DNA from: JAQVCM01 sp040403095
Lineage (GTDB): Bacteria; Bacteroidota; Bacteroidia; Flavobacteriales_D; Crocinitomicaceae
NCBI GenBank assembly: GCA_040403095.1
Contig: JBBALI010000012.1
Coordinates: 1-64,000 of the forward strand
Direction: 5' to 3'
Length of the DNA stretch: 64,000 nt
Shown here: positions 43,511-52,945 of the stretch, piece by piece
Position numbering within the stretch: the stretch's first letter is position 1
How the letters are laid out: the number at the start of each line of letters is the position of its first letter
The notes under the pieces: generated by a model
Database searches by the model: none
Told to the model about the DNA's origin: nothing
Seen by the model: only the letters and a program-made list of their open reading frames with translations
Position numbers and translations under genes: made by a program

Positions 43511-44917
43511 TTATTTACAGATTGTTTCTTCTGTCATTTTCAATATTTTGCGCACTTCTTCCAAAGTTGGTGCTTCAGCATAGGTTCTCAAAACTGGTTC
43601 AGTTCCAGATGCACGAATCATCAACCATCTTTCATCATCGAAGAAATATTTCCAACCGTCAATCGTTTTCACTTCGCGAATTTTGTAGTCACCAAAATGC
43701 GTGTACACATTGTTATTACAATTTGCAATAATGCTTTGTTTCAATGATTCTGTGATGTGCAAATCATTTCTTTCAAATTTGAATTCACCCACAATTTCGT
43801 AAACCTCATCGATTAATTCATCCAAAGATTTCCCAGATTTTGCCATGAATTCCCAAATGATCAATCCCATCCAAATTCCGTCTCTTTCAGGAATGTGTCC
43901 TTTGGTAGCGATACCTCCTGATTCTTCACCACCCAGCAAAACATCTTGCTCAACCATGATCGTTGCAATTTCTTTGAAACCGATTTTGGTTGTAATGTGC
44001 TCTAAACCATAATGTGCTGCTAATTTCTCAATTCTCGGTGTACAACTGAAAGCAGTTACCACTTTTCCAGACATTTGTTTGTATTTCACCATGTAGTGAA
44101 TTAACAATAAAATAATGTGGTGTGAATCAACAAATTCTCCTTTTCCGTTGTACAATCCAATTCTGTCAGCGTCCCCATCAGTTGCCAAAGCGCAATCAAT
44201 TTTACCGTCAGCGATGATGAAATTAGCCAATTCCTGCAAATTTTTCGCGATCGGTTCTGGTGCTTGACCATAGAAAGATGGATTGTGTTCGCAATGTAAA
44301 AATTGTGTTTCTGGCAAAATTCTTTTCATTGCATTTTGTCCAGCACCATACATCGCGTCGTAAGCCAATCTCAATCCAGAATTTTTAATTGCTTCTAAAT
44401 CAAAATTTGCTTTTACGTGATCAACATAACGCGTTTCTAAATCAACAATTTCCAATTGCCCAGAAGCGATTGCATCTTGCAAGGAAATACTATTTAAATC
44501 CAATGAATTTGTTTCAGGAATAATATCTTCCACCTCTTGCACGTGCGCTGGAGACAATGGTCCTCCGAAATAGGCTTTCAATTTGAAACCATTGTATGCA
44601 GGCGGATTGTGACTGGCAGTGATTACAACACCAATTCCACAATTGAATTGATTTGCTGCCAACGAAATCATAGGAGTTGAAACAAAACCTTTCGCCATTT
44701 TGACATGAATGCCTTGACTCAAGAAAACTTTTACAGCAGTTTCAACAAACAATTCACCAGCAAAACGACAGTCATGACCAATAACAATACTTGGTTTTTC
44801 ATAATTTTGTTTTGTCCAGTTACCAGTTGCAATTGCCACTCTAGCAACATTTTCCACAGTGAATTCATCTGCGATGATTGCTCTCCATCCGTCAGTTCCA
44901 AATTTAATTTTTTGTGC
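43511..44917 (-). CDS. Phosphoglucomutase/phosphomannomutase family (alpha-D-phosphohexomutase)
   Basis: 468 residues from the start used here. The catalytic phosphoserine Ser102 is in TASHNPP, the metal loop is DGDADRIG near residue 240 and the sugar-binding GGEESGG near 330. The phosphate-binding RASGTEP motif is near the C-terminus. No ATG is available. I choose the TTG at 44917 (start MAQKIKFGTDGW) because the -7 element lies at 44955-44948; longer starts at 44950 or 44944 would lie upstream of the likely transcription start. It interconverts hexose 1- and 6-phosphates; specificity unclear. Confidence 0.9.
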   Translation of the reverse strand, partial: AQKIKFGTDGWRAIIADEFTVENVARVAIATGNWTKQNYEKPSIVIGHDCRFAGELFVETAVKVFLSQGIHVKMAKGFVSTPMISLAANQFNCGIGVVITASHNPPAYNGFKLKAYFGGPLSPAHVQEVEDIIPETNSLDLNSISLQDAIASGQLEIVDLETRYVDHVKANFDLEAIKNSGLRLAYDAMYGAGQNAMKRILPETQFLHCEHNPSFYGQAPEPIAKNLQELANFIIADGKIDCALATDGDADRIGLYNGKGEFVDSHHIILLLIHYMVKYKQMSGKVVTAFSCTPRIEKLAAHYGLEHITTKIGFKEIATIMVEQDVLLGGEESGGIATKGHIPERDGIWMGLIIWEFMAKSGKSLDELIDEVYEIVGEFKFERNDLHITESLKQSIIANCNNNVYTHFGDYKIREVKTIDGWKYFFDDERWLMIRASGTEPVLRTYAEAPTLEEVRKILKMTEETICK

Positions 44918-44947
44918 CAATGTATCTTGTTTTAAAATTTTCAATTG

Positions 44948-44955
44948 CAAATATA
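44948..44955 (-). promoter_or_regulatory. -7 element of the phosphohexomutase gene
   Basis: TATATTTG on the minus strand. Its position sets the likely transcription start near 44940 and so argues for the TTG start at 44917 over upstream ones. Confidence 0.5.
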
Positions 44956-45081
44956 GGAAATAAGGTTTATCAATTTATTATATTTTTTCTTGACTGTTTT
45001 AAAAGTCAGGTTGTTAATTCGTTCAATTTCAAGCTTAACAATTTTTTAAAAAACAAAAATTAAATTCAGAGATTGTTTACT

Positions 45082-45089
45082 TACTTTTG
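45082..45089 (+). promoter_or_regulatory. -7 element abutting the endonuclease-family gene start
   Basis: TACTTTTG with 4 nt before the ATG at 45094. It predicts a transcription start at or within the start codon, hence a leaderless transcript or an alternative promoter. Confidence 0.5.
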
Positions 45090-45093
45090 TTTC

Positions 45094-46050
45094 ATGCAAA
45101 AAATACTATTTTCATTATTTATAGTTTTGGCTTTAAATTCTAAAGCGCAAGAGTATAAGATTGGTTTTTACAACGTTGAGAACCTTTTTGATACAATCAA
45201 CGATCCGAATAAAGACGATGAAGAATTTCTTCCAAGCGCTGAAAACAATTGGAATGGAAAACGTTACATGGAAAAAATCACGCACATCAACCAAGTGTTG
45301 GGTGAAATGGGAAATGTGTTGGCAGTGGGAATGGTGGAAATTGAAAACGCACATGTATTGAAAGATGTGATTCGTTTTTCTCCAACGATGTCTAAAACTC
45401 ATGGTATTGTTCATTACGAAAGTCCAGATGAAAGAGGAATTGATGTTGGTTTGATTTATGACAGTATCCGCTTGAAATTGCAAAAATCTGGTTCTATCAG
45501 ATTTACTTTGCCAGGAATGGAAAAACCAAGTTCAAGAGATATTTTATGGTCAAAATTTACAACTAAAAAAGACACGATTTTTATGATGGTCAATCACTGG
45601 CCAAGCAGACGTGGTGGTGAAGACAAAAGTGAACCAAATCGATTGGAAGCGGCCAGAAACGCAAGAGTTTTTATTGATTCAGTTTTGAATGTAAATCCAA
45701 AAGCGAAAATCATTTTCATGGGTGATTTAAACGATTATCCAACAAACAAAGCGCCGATGTTGATTGCTGAAAAGCTACAACCACAAATTATCAAAACATC
45801 AGGAGAATTTGGTGGAAGTTATTTTTACAATAACACTTGGGATATTTTGGATCACATTTTAGTTTCACCAGGAAATTTTAGCAAAAAATGTTTCAAAGTA
45901 GTTCCAAATTCTGGAAAGATATATTCTCCAAAATATTTGATGGAAGAATACAAAGGAAATATCCAACCTTTCAGGACTTATGGAGGTAAGAAATATTTGG
46001 CTGGTTATTCAGATCATTTGCCTGTTTCGATTACAGTGAAATTGAAATAA
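45094..46050 (+). CDS. Secreted endonuclease/exonuclease/phosphatase family protein
   Basis: 318 residues with signal peptide (MQKILFSLFIVLALNSKAQ). The EEP domain has Asn27 (FYNVENLF), Glu82/Glu84 (MVEIEN), His168 (VNHWPSRRGG), Asp211 and Asn213 (FMGDLNDYP) and a C-terminal SDHLPV. These are the catalytic residues of the family. Substrate unknown; a periplasmic or extracellular nuclease or phosphatase. I use the ATG at 45094 rather than one 21 bp upstream, since the longer start would lie before the -7 element. A terminator follows at 46071. Confidence 0.88.
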   Translation: MQKILFSLFIVLALNSKAQEYKIGFYNVENLFDTINDPNKDDEEFLPSAENNWNGKRYMEKITHINQVLGEMGNVLAVGMVEIENAHVLKDVIRFSPTMSKTHGIVHYESPDERGIDVGLIYDSIRLKLQKSGSIRFTLPGMEKPSSRDILWSKFTTKKDTIFMMVNHWPSRRGGEDKSEPNRLEAARNARVFIDSVLNVNPKAKIIFMGDLNDYPTNKAPMLIAEKLQPQIIKTSGEFGGSYFYNNTWDILDHILVSPGNFSKKCFKVVPNSGKIYSPKYLMEEYKGNIQPFRTYGGKKYLAGYSDHLPVSITVKLK

Positions 46051-46070
46051 GAAAAAGCTCTAAAATGAAA

Positions 46071-46100
46071 AAAGTATTCTTGAAGGAATACTTTTTTTTT
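46071..46100 (+). terminator. Intrinsic terminator of the endonuclease-family gene
   Basis: Stem AAAGTATTC (46071-46079) with GAATACTTT (46086-46094) and loop of 6, followed by a T-run to 46100. It also may serve the convergent gene on the minus strand. Confidence 0.88.
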
Positions 46101-46119
46101 GCTCTAAAAATAAAAACTA

Positions 46120-47442
46120 TCAAGGCAATTGTGTCACGTACAAAAATTTCTTTTGCGCGGATTCAAAAGGTCTGTAAATGTAATATGCCTTTCCACCGTT
46201 GATGGCAACTTTGTCAACGTATTTGTGCTCAAATTGAATTTTATCTCCCAAAATGCCAGTCCTCAAATCTATTTTCTGAACAGAACAAATTCCCGCTTTT
46301 TCAAAAAACGCGTAAACTTCACCCGTGATTTCGTCTTGAAGCAAATTCCTTTTCCAACCAGTTTGCTTGGGCTGATAGTGATGGAAAATCGGAATACTGT
46401 CTAGTTTATTTCCTCTAGAATCAAATGAAAAAAGTAAATCTTTGTAATAATCAAATACATAAATAGAATCATTTTTGCGAAACATCGGTGCATACAATTC
46501 TTTGTAGTAAACTGTATTCGTGAAATAATTCGCACCAACCCAAATTTCTTTGTCAATACCTGTTTCAATCTCTTTATTGGCAGCCCAAAGTTTGGTTCTC
46601 ACATCAACCCATTTGTATTCAGCGCGATACAATTCCATCATCAATTCATCTTTGATTTCCATGATTTTAGAATAGGTTGAATCCAGTTGGTCAAAAGCCA
46701 AATAGTCGAAAGCTGGATAATTAGGATTGAAATTTGAAAAGAACAATTTCGATTGGACTGTGTCCACCACAGGAAAGATGTATTTCATGTAATACGCTTT
46801 ATCAATGGTTGAAATCTCGATGTTCTTCTTTTCTCTGTGGATTCCATAAACACCATTTTCACAAACAACGTGCACATTGCCACGAAAATCATGAATCAAT
46901 TCTTTCGGATTTTCTTTCAATTTGAAACTTTGTAATACTTGTTTTCCATCGTAAATCAGCAATTCGCTTCCTTTGTCTAAACGCTTTGGATAAGCTAATA
47001 GCAACAATTCGCCATTGGGCAAAATTTCAAAATCAGAAACACTTAATTTTTCGGATTGAAAAAGCACTTGCACTGCGCCCGGAGCTAAAACAACAACTTC
47101 GTTGAGCAGCTTAACTTTTGTTTTGGTTAGGTAAACAGTTTTCCTAATTGTATCTTCAGAAGAAATTGATTTTGGAGGAAAAACAGTCAACGATTCAGAA
47201 TCATAATATCCATGATCCATAGAAATTGTAAATTTTTCTATAGAAAGCAATTTAACAATAATTTTACCTGAAAAATTGGACTTCGTTTTAAATGAAGAAT
47301 CTGCTAATTGAAAAAGTGAATTTACATTGGGGATGTTTTCCTGTGTGTTTTTGTCCTTGCAATTCAATTCAAAAACAAAACCCGTTTGTGCGTTTACTTT
47401 TACTACTAGCAAAAGCAAAACAATGAATAGCCATTTTTTCAT
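46120..47442 (-). CDS. Secreted beta-rich protein with N-terminal carboxypeptidase-regulatory-like domain
   Basis: 440 residues, signal peptide (MKKWLFIVLLLLVVKVNAQ). Residues 24-110 resemble a CarboxypepD_reg-like Ig module found in TonB receptors. The rest (from about 120) has repeated hydrophobic strand patterns consistent with a beta-propeller, but no repeat signature is clear. There is no T9SS tail. I do not recognise the family. It is a single gene, convergent with the endonuclease-family gene, and ends before the terminator at 46071-46100. Confidence 0.6.
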   Translation of the reverse strand: MKKWLFIVLLLLVVKVNAQTGFVFELNCKDKNTQENIPNVNSLFQLADSSFKTKSNFSGKIIVKLLSIEKFTISMDHGYYDSESLTVFPPKSISSEDTIRKTVYLTKTKVKLLNEVVVLAPGAVQVLFQSEKLSVSDFEILPNGELLLLAYPKRLDKGSELLIYDGKQVLQSFKLKENPKELIHDFRGNVHVVCENGVYGIHREKKNIEISTIDKAYYMKYIFPVVDTVQSKLFFSNFNPNYPAFDYLAFDQLDSTYSKIMEIKDELMMELYRAEYKWVDVRTKLWAANKEIETGIDKEIWVGANYFTNTVYYKELYAPMFRKNDSIYVFDYYKDLLFSFDSRGNKLDSIPIFHHYQPKQTGWKRNLLQDEITGEVYAFFEKAGICSVQKIDLRTGILGDKIQFEHKYVDKVAINGGKAYYIYRPFESAQKKFLYVTQLP

Positions 47443-47490
47443 AGTTTGTCAATTTCTTAGAAGATGCAACTTTGCGCAAAATTCCATAAA

Positions 47491-47521
47491 AAAAGCTCCC
47501 AAACTGAATTGGAAGCTTTCA
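47491..47521 (-). terminator. Probable intrinsic terminator of ilvE
   Basis: Imperfect stem AAAGCTCCC (47494-47502) with GGAAGCTTT (47513-47521), followed on the minus strand by a T-run. It lies after the ilvE stop at 47540. Confidence 0.65.
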
Positions 47522-47539
47522 AAAAATAAATATTTCAAA

Positions 47540-48610
47540 TTAAGCTTTTAAAATCCAACCGAAAGTATCTTCTACTTCCCCAGATTTAATTGAATCCATA
47601 AAAGTGCTAACTTTATTTGAGAAAGTTCTTCCATCAATTGGTGGCAATTCTAATATCTCATCTCTGTAACCAATTTTAGCAATGTGTGCAATTGTGGCTG
47701 CAGTTCCAGCACCAAAAGCTTCTGTCAAACTTCCGTCTTTGATTGCCCCAACCAACTCTTTCACGCTTACTTTGCGCTCTTCAACTTCCATTCCCCAAGA
47801 TTGAGCAACCTCGATTACACTTCGCTTGGTTATTCCTCTTAAAATTGTATCGCTGTCTTCAGAAGGCGTAATTAATTTTCCGTTGATGACCAACATGATA
47901 TTCATTGTGCCAGATTCCTCTATGTACTCATGTGTTTTGGCATCGGTCCACAACAATTGGTGGAAACCTTTCAACTGACCTTGTTTCGCAGGATACAATG
48001 AAGCACCGTAATTTCCAGCAGCTTTTGCTCTTCCTACTCCACCTTCAGCAGCTCTCGTGTAATGCTCTTCAATTTTTACATTCACAGGCTCTGAGTAATA
48101 TGCTCCAACTGGACAAGTAAAAATAATGAATTTATAAGTTTCAGAAGGTCTGATACCAACAAATTCATCTGTACCAAACATAAATGGACGTATATATAAT
48201 GAATATCCAGGTCTATTTGGAATCCAATCACTATCAACTTCTGCTAATTTACGCACACATTCTACGAATAAATCCTCGGGAACGATTGGCATACACATAC
48301 GTTCGCAAGACTCATGAAAACGACGCGCATTCATTTCAGGACGAAAAATCAACACATCACCTGCAGCAGATTTATTTGCTTTCATTCCCTCAAAAATCGC
48401 TTGTCCGTAGTGAATTGCTGAAGTTGCAGGATGAAATGGAAAACTTCCAAATTCCATAATCTCTGCTTCTTGCCAAGCTCCATCTCTGTACTCCATCATT
48501 AACATGTGATCAGAAAATACTTTACCAAAAGGTAAATTTTCCCAATCTACTTGACTGATTTTGGAATGTTGAGTTGGGGTCACTCTAATGTTTGTTTTTT
48601 CTTGTAACAT
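47540..48610 (-). CDS. ilvE: Branched-chain amino acid aminotransferase
   Basis: 356 residues, fold-type IV PLP enzyme of the larger group. The Schiff-base lysine Lys196 is in GRAKAAGNYGASL, and YIEESGTMNIMLV with the substrate motif GTAATIAHI follows. It catalyses the last step of valine, leucine and isoleucine synthesis and the first of their degradation. Cytoplasmic. A near-consensus TATATTCG lies about 30 bp upstream. Confidence 0.96.
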   Translation of the reverse strand: MLQEKTNIRVTPTQHSKISQVDWENLPFGKVFSDHMLMMEYRDGAWQEAEIMEFGSFPFHPATSAIHYGQAIFEGMKANKSAAGDVLIFRPEMNARRFHESCERMCMPIVPEDLFVECVRKLAEVDSDWIPNRPGYSLYIRPFMFGTDEFVGIRPSETYKFIIFTCPVGAYYSEPVNVKIEEHYTRAAEGGVGRAKAAGNYGASLYPAKQGQLKGFHQLLWTDAKTHEYIEESGTMNIMLVINGKLITPSEDSDTILRGITKRSVIEVAQSWGMEVEERKVSVKELVGAIKDGSLTEAFGAGTAATIAHIAKIGYRDEILELPPIDGRTFSNKVSTFMDSIKSGEVEDTFGWILKA

Positions 48611-48724
48611 AATCTTTTTTTCGATGTGCGAATATAATTGAATTATTTAGGGAATTCAAGTTTTTAGCGATATTCTCACTATTTATTTTGTTAATTTTGA
48701 CGAACGGTTATAATCTGCACAACG

Positions 48725-50608
48725 TTGGAGCAAAGTAGAAATATTTTAAAAAAATACTGGGGATTTGATCTTTTTCGTCCCATGCAAGAAGACATTGTAG
48801 ATGCTGTAATTTACGGTAAAGATACCTTGGCACTTCTTCCAACTGGCGGAGGTAAATCTATTTGCTTTCAAGTGCCTGGAATTGCGCGTGAAGGAATCAC
48901 AATCGTTGTTTCGCCGCTCATAGCATTGATGCAAGACCAAGTTGAGCAACTTCAAAAAAGAGGCATCCGAGCAAAGGCAATCACCAGTGGTATGTCTTAC
49001 CGTGAAATTGATATTACACTCGACAATGCCCGTTTTGGCGGATTGGATTTTCTTTACACTTCTCCCGAAAGATTGCAAACTTCGCTTTTCATCGAAAGAT
49101 TCAAGCGCATGAATGTTGGTTTAATCGTAGTTGATGAAGCGCATTGTATTTCTGAATGGGGACATGATTTTCGTCCTCCATATAGACAAATCAGTGAACT
49201 TAGAAATCACCACCCAAATGTGCCAATTATTGCATTGACGGCAACCGCTACGCCAGAAGTAAAGGAAGATATTATTGCGCAATTGAACTTGAAAAATCCT
49301 GAAATTTTCGAGGGACCTTTTTTAAGACCAAATCTGAGTTACGAAATTTATCCAGTAAACAATAAGGTAAATTCAATTCTCAAATTAGTCAAACAGTTTG
49401 AAGGAAATAGTGGAATAATTTATTGTCAAAAAAGAAAAAGCGTCAAAGAAGTTGCGAATTGGTTGATAAGTGAAGGCAATAGAGTCGGGATTTACCATGG
49501 AGGAATGGATGCCAAAAGCAGATCTGCGATGATGAGCGCTTGGTTGAAAGGAGATTTACCGATTATGGTCGCCACCAATGCGTTCGGAATGGGAATTGAC
49601 AAACCAAACGTTCGCTATGTAATTCACTATGAATTCCCCAACAACATTGAAGCATATTTCCAAGAAGCTGGCCGCGCAGGCCGAGACGGTCTAGAATCTC
49701 GCACTTTTGTATTTTATGAAACGAGAGATTTAGAAGAAACAACCTTACAAATCGACAAACAATTTCCTGCTATAGAAACGGTGAAAAACACTTACAGTTC
49801 ACTTTGCAATTATTTAAAATTGGCTATTGGTTCTGGAGAAGGAGAAACGTATCCAATCAATTTGAAAACATTGACAGATAACTTCAAATTGGATTTAATT
49901 GAAACTTATCAATCATTGAAAATATTGGAAATGAATGGTGATTTACAATTCACCGAAAGTGTTTTTCATCCCACTAAAATCAAATTTTCTGTTGGAAATA
50001 CGGTGTTATATAGTTTTCAAATCAAGTACGAAAATACTGCCAATTTAATCACCTTGATTTCTAGAAGTTATCCTGGAATTTTTGATCAATATTTTGAGCT
50101 ACACGAAGCAGAATTTTGCAAGCGCTTGAATATTTCTCCCGCTGAATTAGAAAAACAATTGAAATTCCTAGAACAAAATGGCATTATTGATATCAATTGG
50201 AAAACTGATTTGCCTTTGGTAACATTCTTAAGGGAAAGAGTTCCTGATCAAAACTTTAGATTGGTTGAATCTGTTTACCATAATCGCAAAGATTTAGCTG
50301 AAAAACGGTGGTTCAAGATGCGTGAACTTCTGACTTTACCAGTTTGTCGCTCACAATACATCATTAAATATTTTGGTCAAGATTCAAAACCTTGCGGGAA
50401 ATGTGATCATTGCCGATCTTTGAAAAGAGAGGATTATACGCAGGAAGAAATTGGCGAATTGCTGCTGGAAAAACTCCATGAACCGCATTCTTTGGAGGAA
50501 ATCAAGGCAGAATATCTGCACATCAAACAAGATCAAATTATTCGAGTACTCAACTGGTTGATGCAAGAGGAACGGATTTTTTATAAGGATGGAAAGTATT
50601 CTTGGTGA
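48725..50608 (+). CDS. RecQ family ATP-dependent DNA helicase
   Basis: 627 residues from a TTG start; the next ATG lies within FRPMQED, too far in. Walker A TGGGKS (about 41-45), the DEAH box (Asp137 to His140) in VVDEAHCISEWGHDFRP, helicase motif VI QEAGRAGRDG and a zinc-binding site Cys541, Cys557, Cys560, Cys563. A winged-helix RQC-like region precedes a short C-terminal helical end, and no HRDC domain is evident, as in the shorter Bacteroidota RecQ paralogues. It resolves DNA structures in recombination and repair. Confidence 0.92.
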   Translation: MEQSRNILKKYWGFDLFRPMQEDIVDAVIYGKDTLALLPTGGGKSICFQVPGIAREGITIVVSPLIALMQDQVEQLQKRGIRAKAITSGMSYREIDITLDNARFGGLDFLYTSPERLQTSLFIERFKRMNVGLIVVDEAHCISEWGHDFRPPYRQISELRNHHPNVPIIALTATATPEVKEDIIAQLNLKNPEIFEGPFLRPNLSYEIYPVNNKVNSILKLVKQFEGNSGIIYCQKRKSVKEVANWLISEGNRVGIYHGGMDAKSRSAMMSAWLKGDLPIMVATNAFGMGIDKPNVRYVIHYEFPNNIEAYFQEAGRAGRDGLESRTFVFYETRDLEETTLQIDKQFPAIETVKNTYSSLCNYLKLAIGSGEGETYPINLKTLTDNFKLDLIETYQSLKILEMNGDLQFTESVFHPTKIKFSVGNTVLYSFQIKYENTANLITLISRSYPGIFDQYFELHEAEFCKRLNISPAELEKQLKFLEQNGIIDINWKTDLPLVTFLRERVPDQNFRLVESVYHNRKDLAEKRWFKMRELLTLPVCRSQYIIKYFGQDSKPCGKCDHCRSLKREDYTQEEIGELLLEKLHEPHSLEEIKAEYLHIKQDQIIRVLNWLMQEERIFYKDGKYSW

Positions 50609-50755
50609 AAAGTGTAGGTTTTAAAAACACAAACATACTTTCGTTAACTTTAAATAAAATAAACTTCAGTTTAGTAAATTATACGAAATTCTAATAGATG
50701 ACACAACTAAACCAACACTTTAAACTTTTTCTAGCAAAAAACATTAGAATTTCTC

Positions 50756-50763
50756 TATTTTTG
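50756..50763 (+). promoter_or_regulatory. -7 element of the propeller protein gene
   Basis: TATTTTTG at 50756-50763, 36 nt before the ATG at 50800. Matches the consensus; no TTG at the usual distance. Confidence 0.45.
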
Positions 50764-50799
50764 TATTGAATACACTTTATATATCCTGATTCTACAAGC

Positions 50800-52875
50800 A
50801 TGAAAAAAATATTTTTACTCGCTTTTTTAATTATTTCTATCCAATCTGTTGTTTCGCAAAATTTTGCTTGGGTGCAAAGTTGGGGTGGTCCGACTTGGGA
50901 TTATAGCCGTTCTGTAGCCACCGATATCGATGGAAATGTTCTCGTTACAGGATATTTCCGTAATACAATAGATGCGGATCCAGGACCTTTAGTTTTGAAC
51001 CTGATATCCAGCGGCCAAAGAGATATTTTTGTAAGCAAATTTAATGCTTCTGGTAGATTGTTGTGGGCAAAACAAATCTCAGGACAACTAGATGAAACAG
51101 CAAATGAACTGACTACCGATTCAGATGGAAATGTTTATGTAACCGGTTTTTATCAAGGAACAGTCGATTTCGATCCAAGTCCATCGGTTTACAATTTAAT
51201 AACAACTTCTTCAAATGCTTACATATTAAAACTCGACAACTCTGGTAATTTTATGTGGGTTAAGACATTCGACGGGGGTGCTCCGCTGGCATACGATATT
51301 GCTGTAGATCCAGATCATAATATTTATACTACTGGAAGATTCAATGCACTGACAGATTTTGACCCAGGACCAGGCGTTTATAATTTAGATGCTTACGATT
51401 ACACTGACATGTTTGTTTGTAAGATGAACGAGATGGGTGAATTATTATGGGTAAAACAAATAGCGGAAATTGGTGACACTGCGTCAATCAGACCTATATC
51501 CATTGCAGTCGATCTTCAGGGAAATGTTTTAACAACCGGTTTTTTTAATGGTACAGTTGATTTTGATCCAGGTATTGGAACGTTCAATTTGGTTTCTGCA
51601 GGAGAACTAAATGACGTTTCTTTCCCTAAAAACGTTTTTGTGAGTAAGTTAGACACTGATGGAAATTTTATGTGGGCAGGAAGTATTGCCCAGGAAGCAG
51701 ATGCGCAGAGCACTGGTATTGCGGTTGATGAAAACAACAATATTTACACAACGGGATATTTTACAGGAACTGTAGATTTTGATCCTGGAGCAAGTGTTTT
51801 CGAACTTAATTCGAATGCTATGGGGGCAAATAGTTTTGTATGTAAGTTGGATCCTCTGGGCGATTTTGAATGGGCGAAAGCTTTTTCTGGCTCTACAGCA
51901 GTGCTAGCCCAAGGAATTGAGATTCACGGAAACGATCTTTACACAACTGGATATTTTATTGGTACCATTGACTTTGATCCAAGTACTACAACCACAAATT
52001 TCCAAGTTTCATCTGGAGGTTCTGATCTTTTTGTGAATAAACTAGATTTGGATGGAAATTACCAATGGGCACAAAAAGCAGGTGGTTTGGCCGACGAAAA
52101 TGCCTACGGTGTCGCCATCAATCCCACAAATGGAAATGTATTTGTTACGGGAATTTTGACAGATACAACTGATTTTGATCCATCAGCAGAAAACTGGGGT
52201 GTGAATTCACACGGAGAATGGGACGCATTTTTAGTAAAGTTTAGTGAATGTACTCCAAGTATTGGGATCACCGAAGTTGCTGATGCTTGCAATCAATATA
52301 CTTGGATGGAAAACGATGGATTATATACAACATCAGGAATCTACTGGAATATATTGACCAGTGTTTCTGGATGTGATTCAATTGTAAAACTAGATTTGGA
52401 TCTCGCACATTATGACAGCGAAATTACATTCTCAGGCGGCTATATGAGCCCTCTTCCAAATTTGTTTATAGACCAATTTCAATGGATTAATTGTGAGACT
52501 TTTGAAGTAGTGGAAACAATTGGTTCGTTTCAGCCAACTGTTACTGGATCATACGCATTGATTAGTTTTGCAGGCGATTGCATTGATACTTCAAACTGTA
52601 TTCATGTTACTGCTGGAGAAACTGGAATTGAAGAACTTAAATCCCTAGGTTTTTCGGTTTACCCGAATCCAGTCTCTGATCAGTTAACCATTCAATCCAC
52701 GAATACTTTACTCTCATTTTTGATTGAAGTAACGACAGTTGATGGACAGTTGATTTACACAGAAACTCATTCAAGTGGGGATAAATTATCGACACAAAGA
52801 TGGAACGCCGGATTTTACTTCCTAAAAATTGTTTCAGGGGAAAAATCGTATGTGACTAGAATAGTTAAAGAGTAA
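50800..52875 (+). CDS. T9SS-sorted surface protein with seven SBBP-type propeller repeats
   Basis: 691 residues. Signal peptide (ending VVSQN), then seven repeats starting near residues 42, 106, 169, 237, 310, 375 and 441, each with a core of the kind NVYVTGFYQGTVDFDP. Seven units predict a complete seven-bladed propeller. Residues about 610-691 form a T9SS type A sorting domain (VYPNPVSDQLTIQS, ending TRIVKE). Secreted or surface-attached; ligand unknown. It follows recQ after 190 bp with no terminator seen. Confidence 0.9.
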   Translation: MKKIFLLAFLIISIQSVVSQNFAWVQSWGGPTWDYSRSVATDIDGNVLVTGYFRNTIDADPGPLVLNLISSGQRDIFVSKFNASGRLLWAKQISGQLDETANELTTDSDGNVYVTGFYQGTVDFDPSPSVYNLITTSSNAYILKLDNSGNFMWVKTFDGGAPLAYDIAVDPDHNIYTTGRFNALTDFDPGPGVYNLDAYDYTDMFVCKMNEMGELLWVKQIAEIGDTASIRPISIAVDLQGNVLTTGFFNGTVDFDPGIGTFNLVSAGELNDVSFPKNVFVSKLDTDGNFMWAGSIAQEADAQSTGIAVDENNNIYTTGYFTGTVDFDPGASVFELNSNAMGANSFVCKLDPLGDFEWAKAFSGSTAVLAQGIEIHGNDLYTTGYFIGTIDFDPSTTTTNFQVSSGGSDLFVNKLDLDGNYQWAQKAGGLADENAYGVAINPTNGNVFVTGILTDTTDFDPSAENWGVNSHGEWDAFLVKFSECTPSIGITEVADACNQYTWMENDGLYTTSGIYWNILTSVSGCDSIVKLDLDLAHYDSEITFSGGYMSPLPNLFIDQFQWINCETFEVVETIGSFQPTVTGSYALISFAGDCIDTSNCIHVTAGETGIEELKSLGFSVYPNPVSDQLTIQSTNTLLSFLIEVTTVDGQLIYTETHSSGDKLSTQRWNAGFYFLKIVSGEKSYVTRIVKE

Positions 52876-52945
52876 ACTACTATTTTCAACATACATTGAT
52901 GGAAAATAAGTAAAAGCTTGTGGAAGAGAGTTTTAAAATTAAAAA

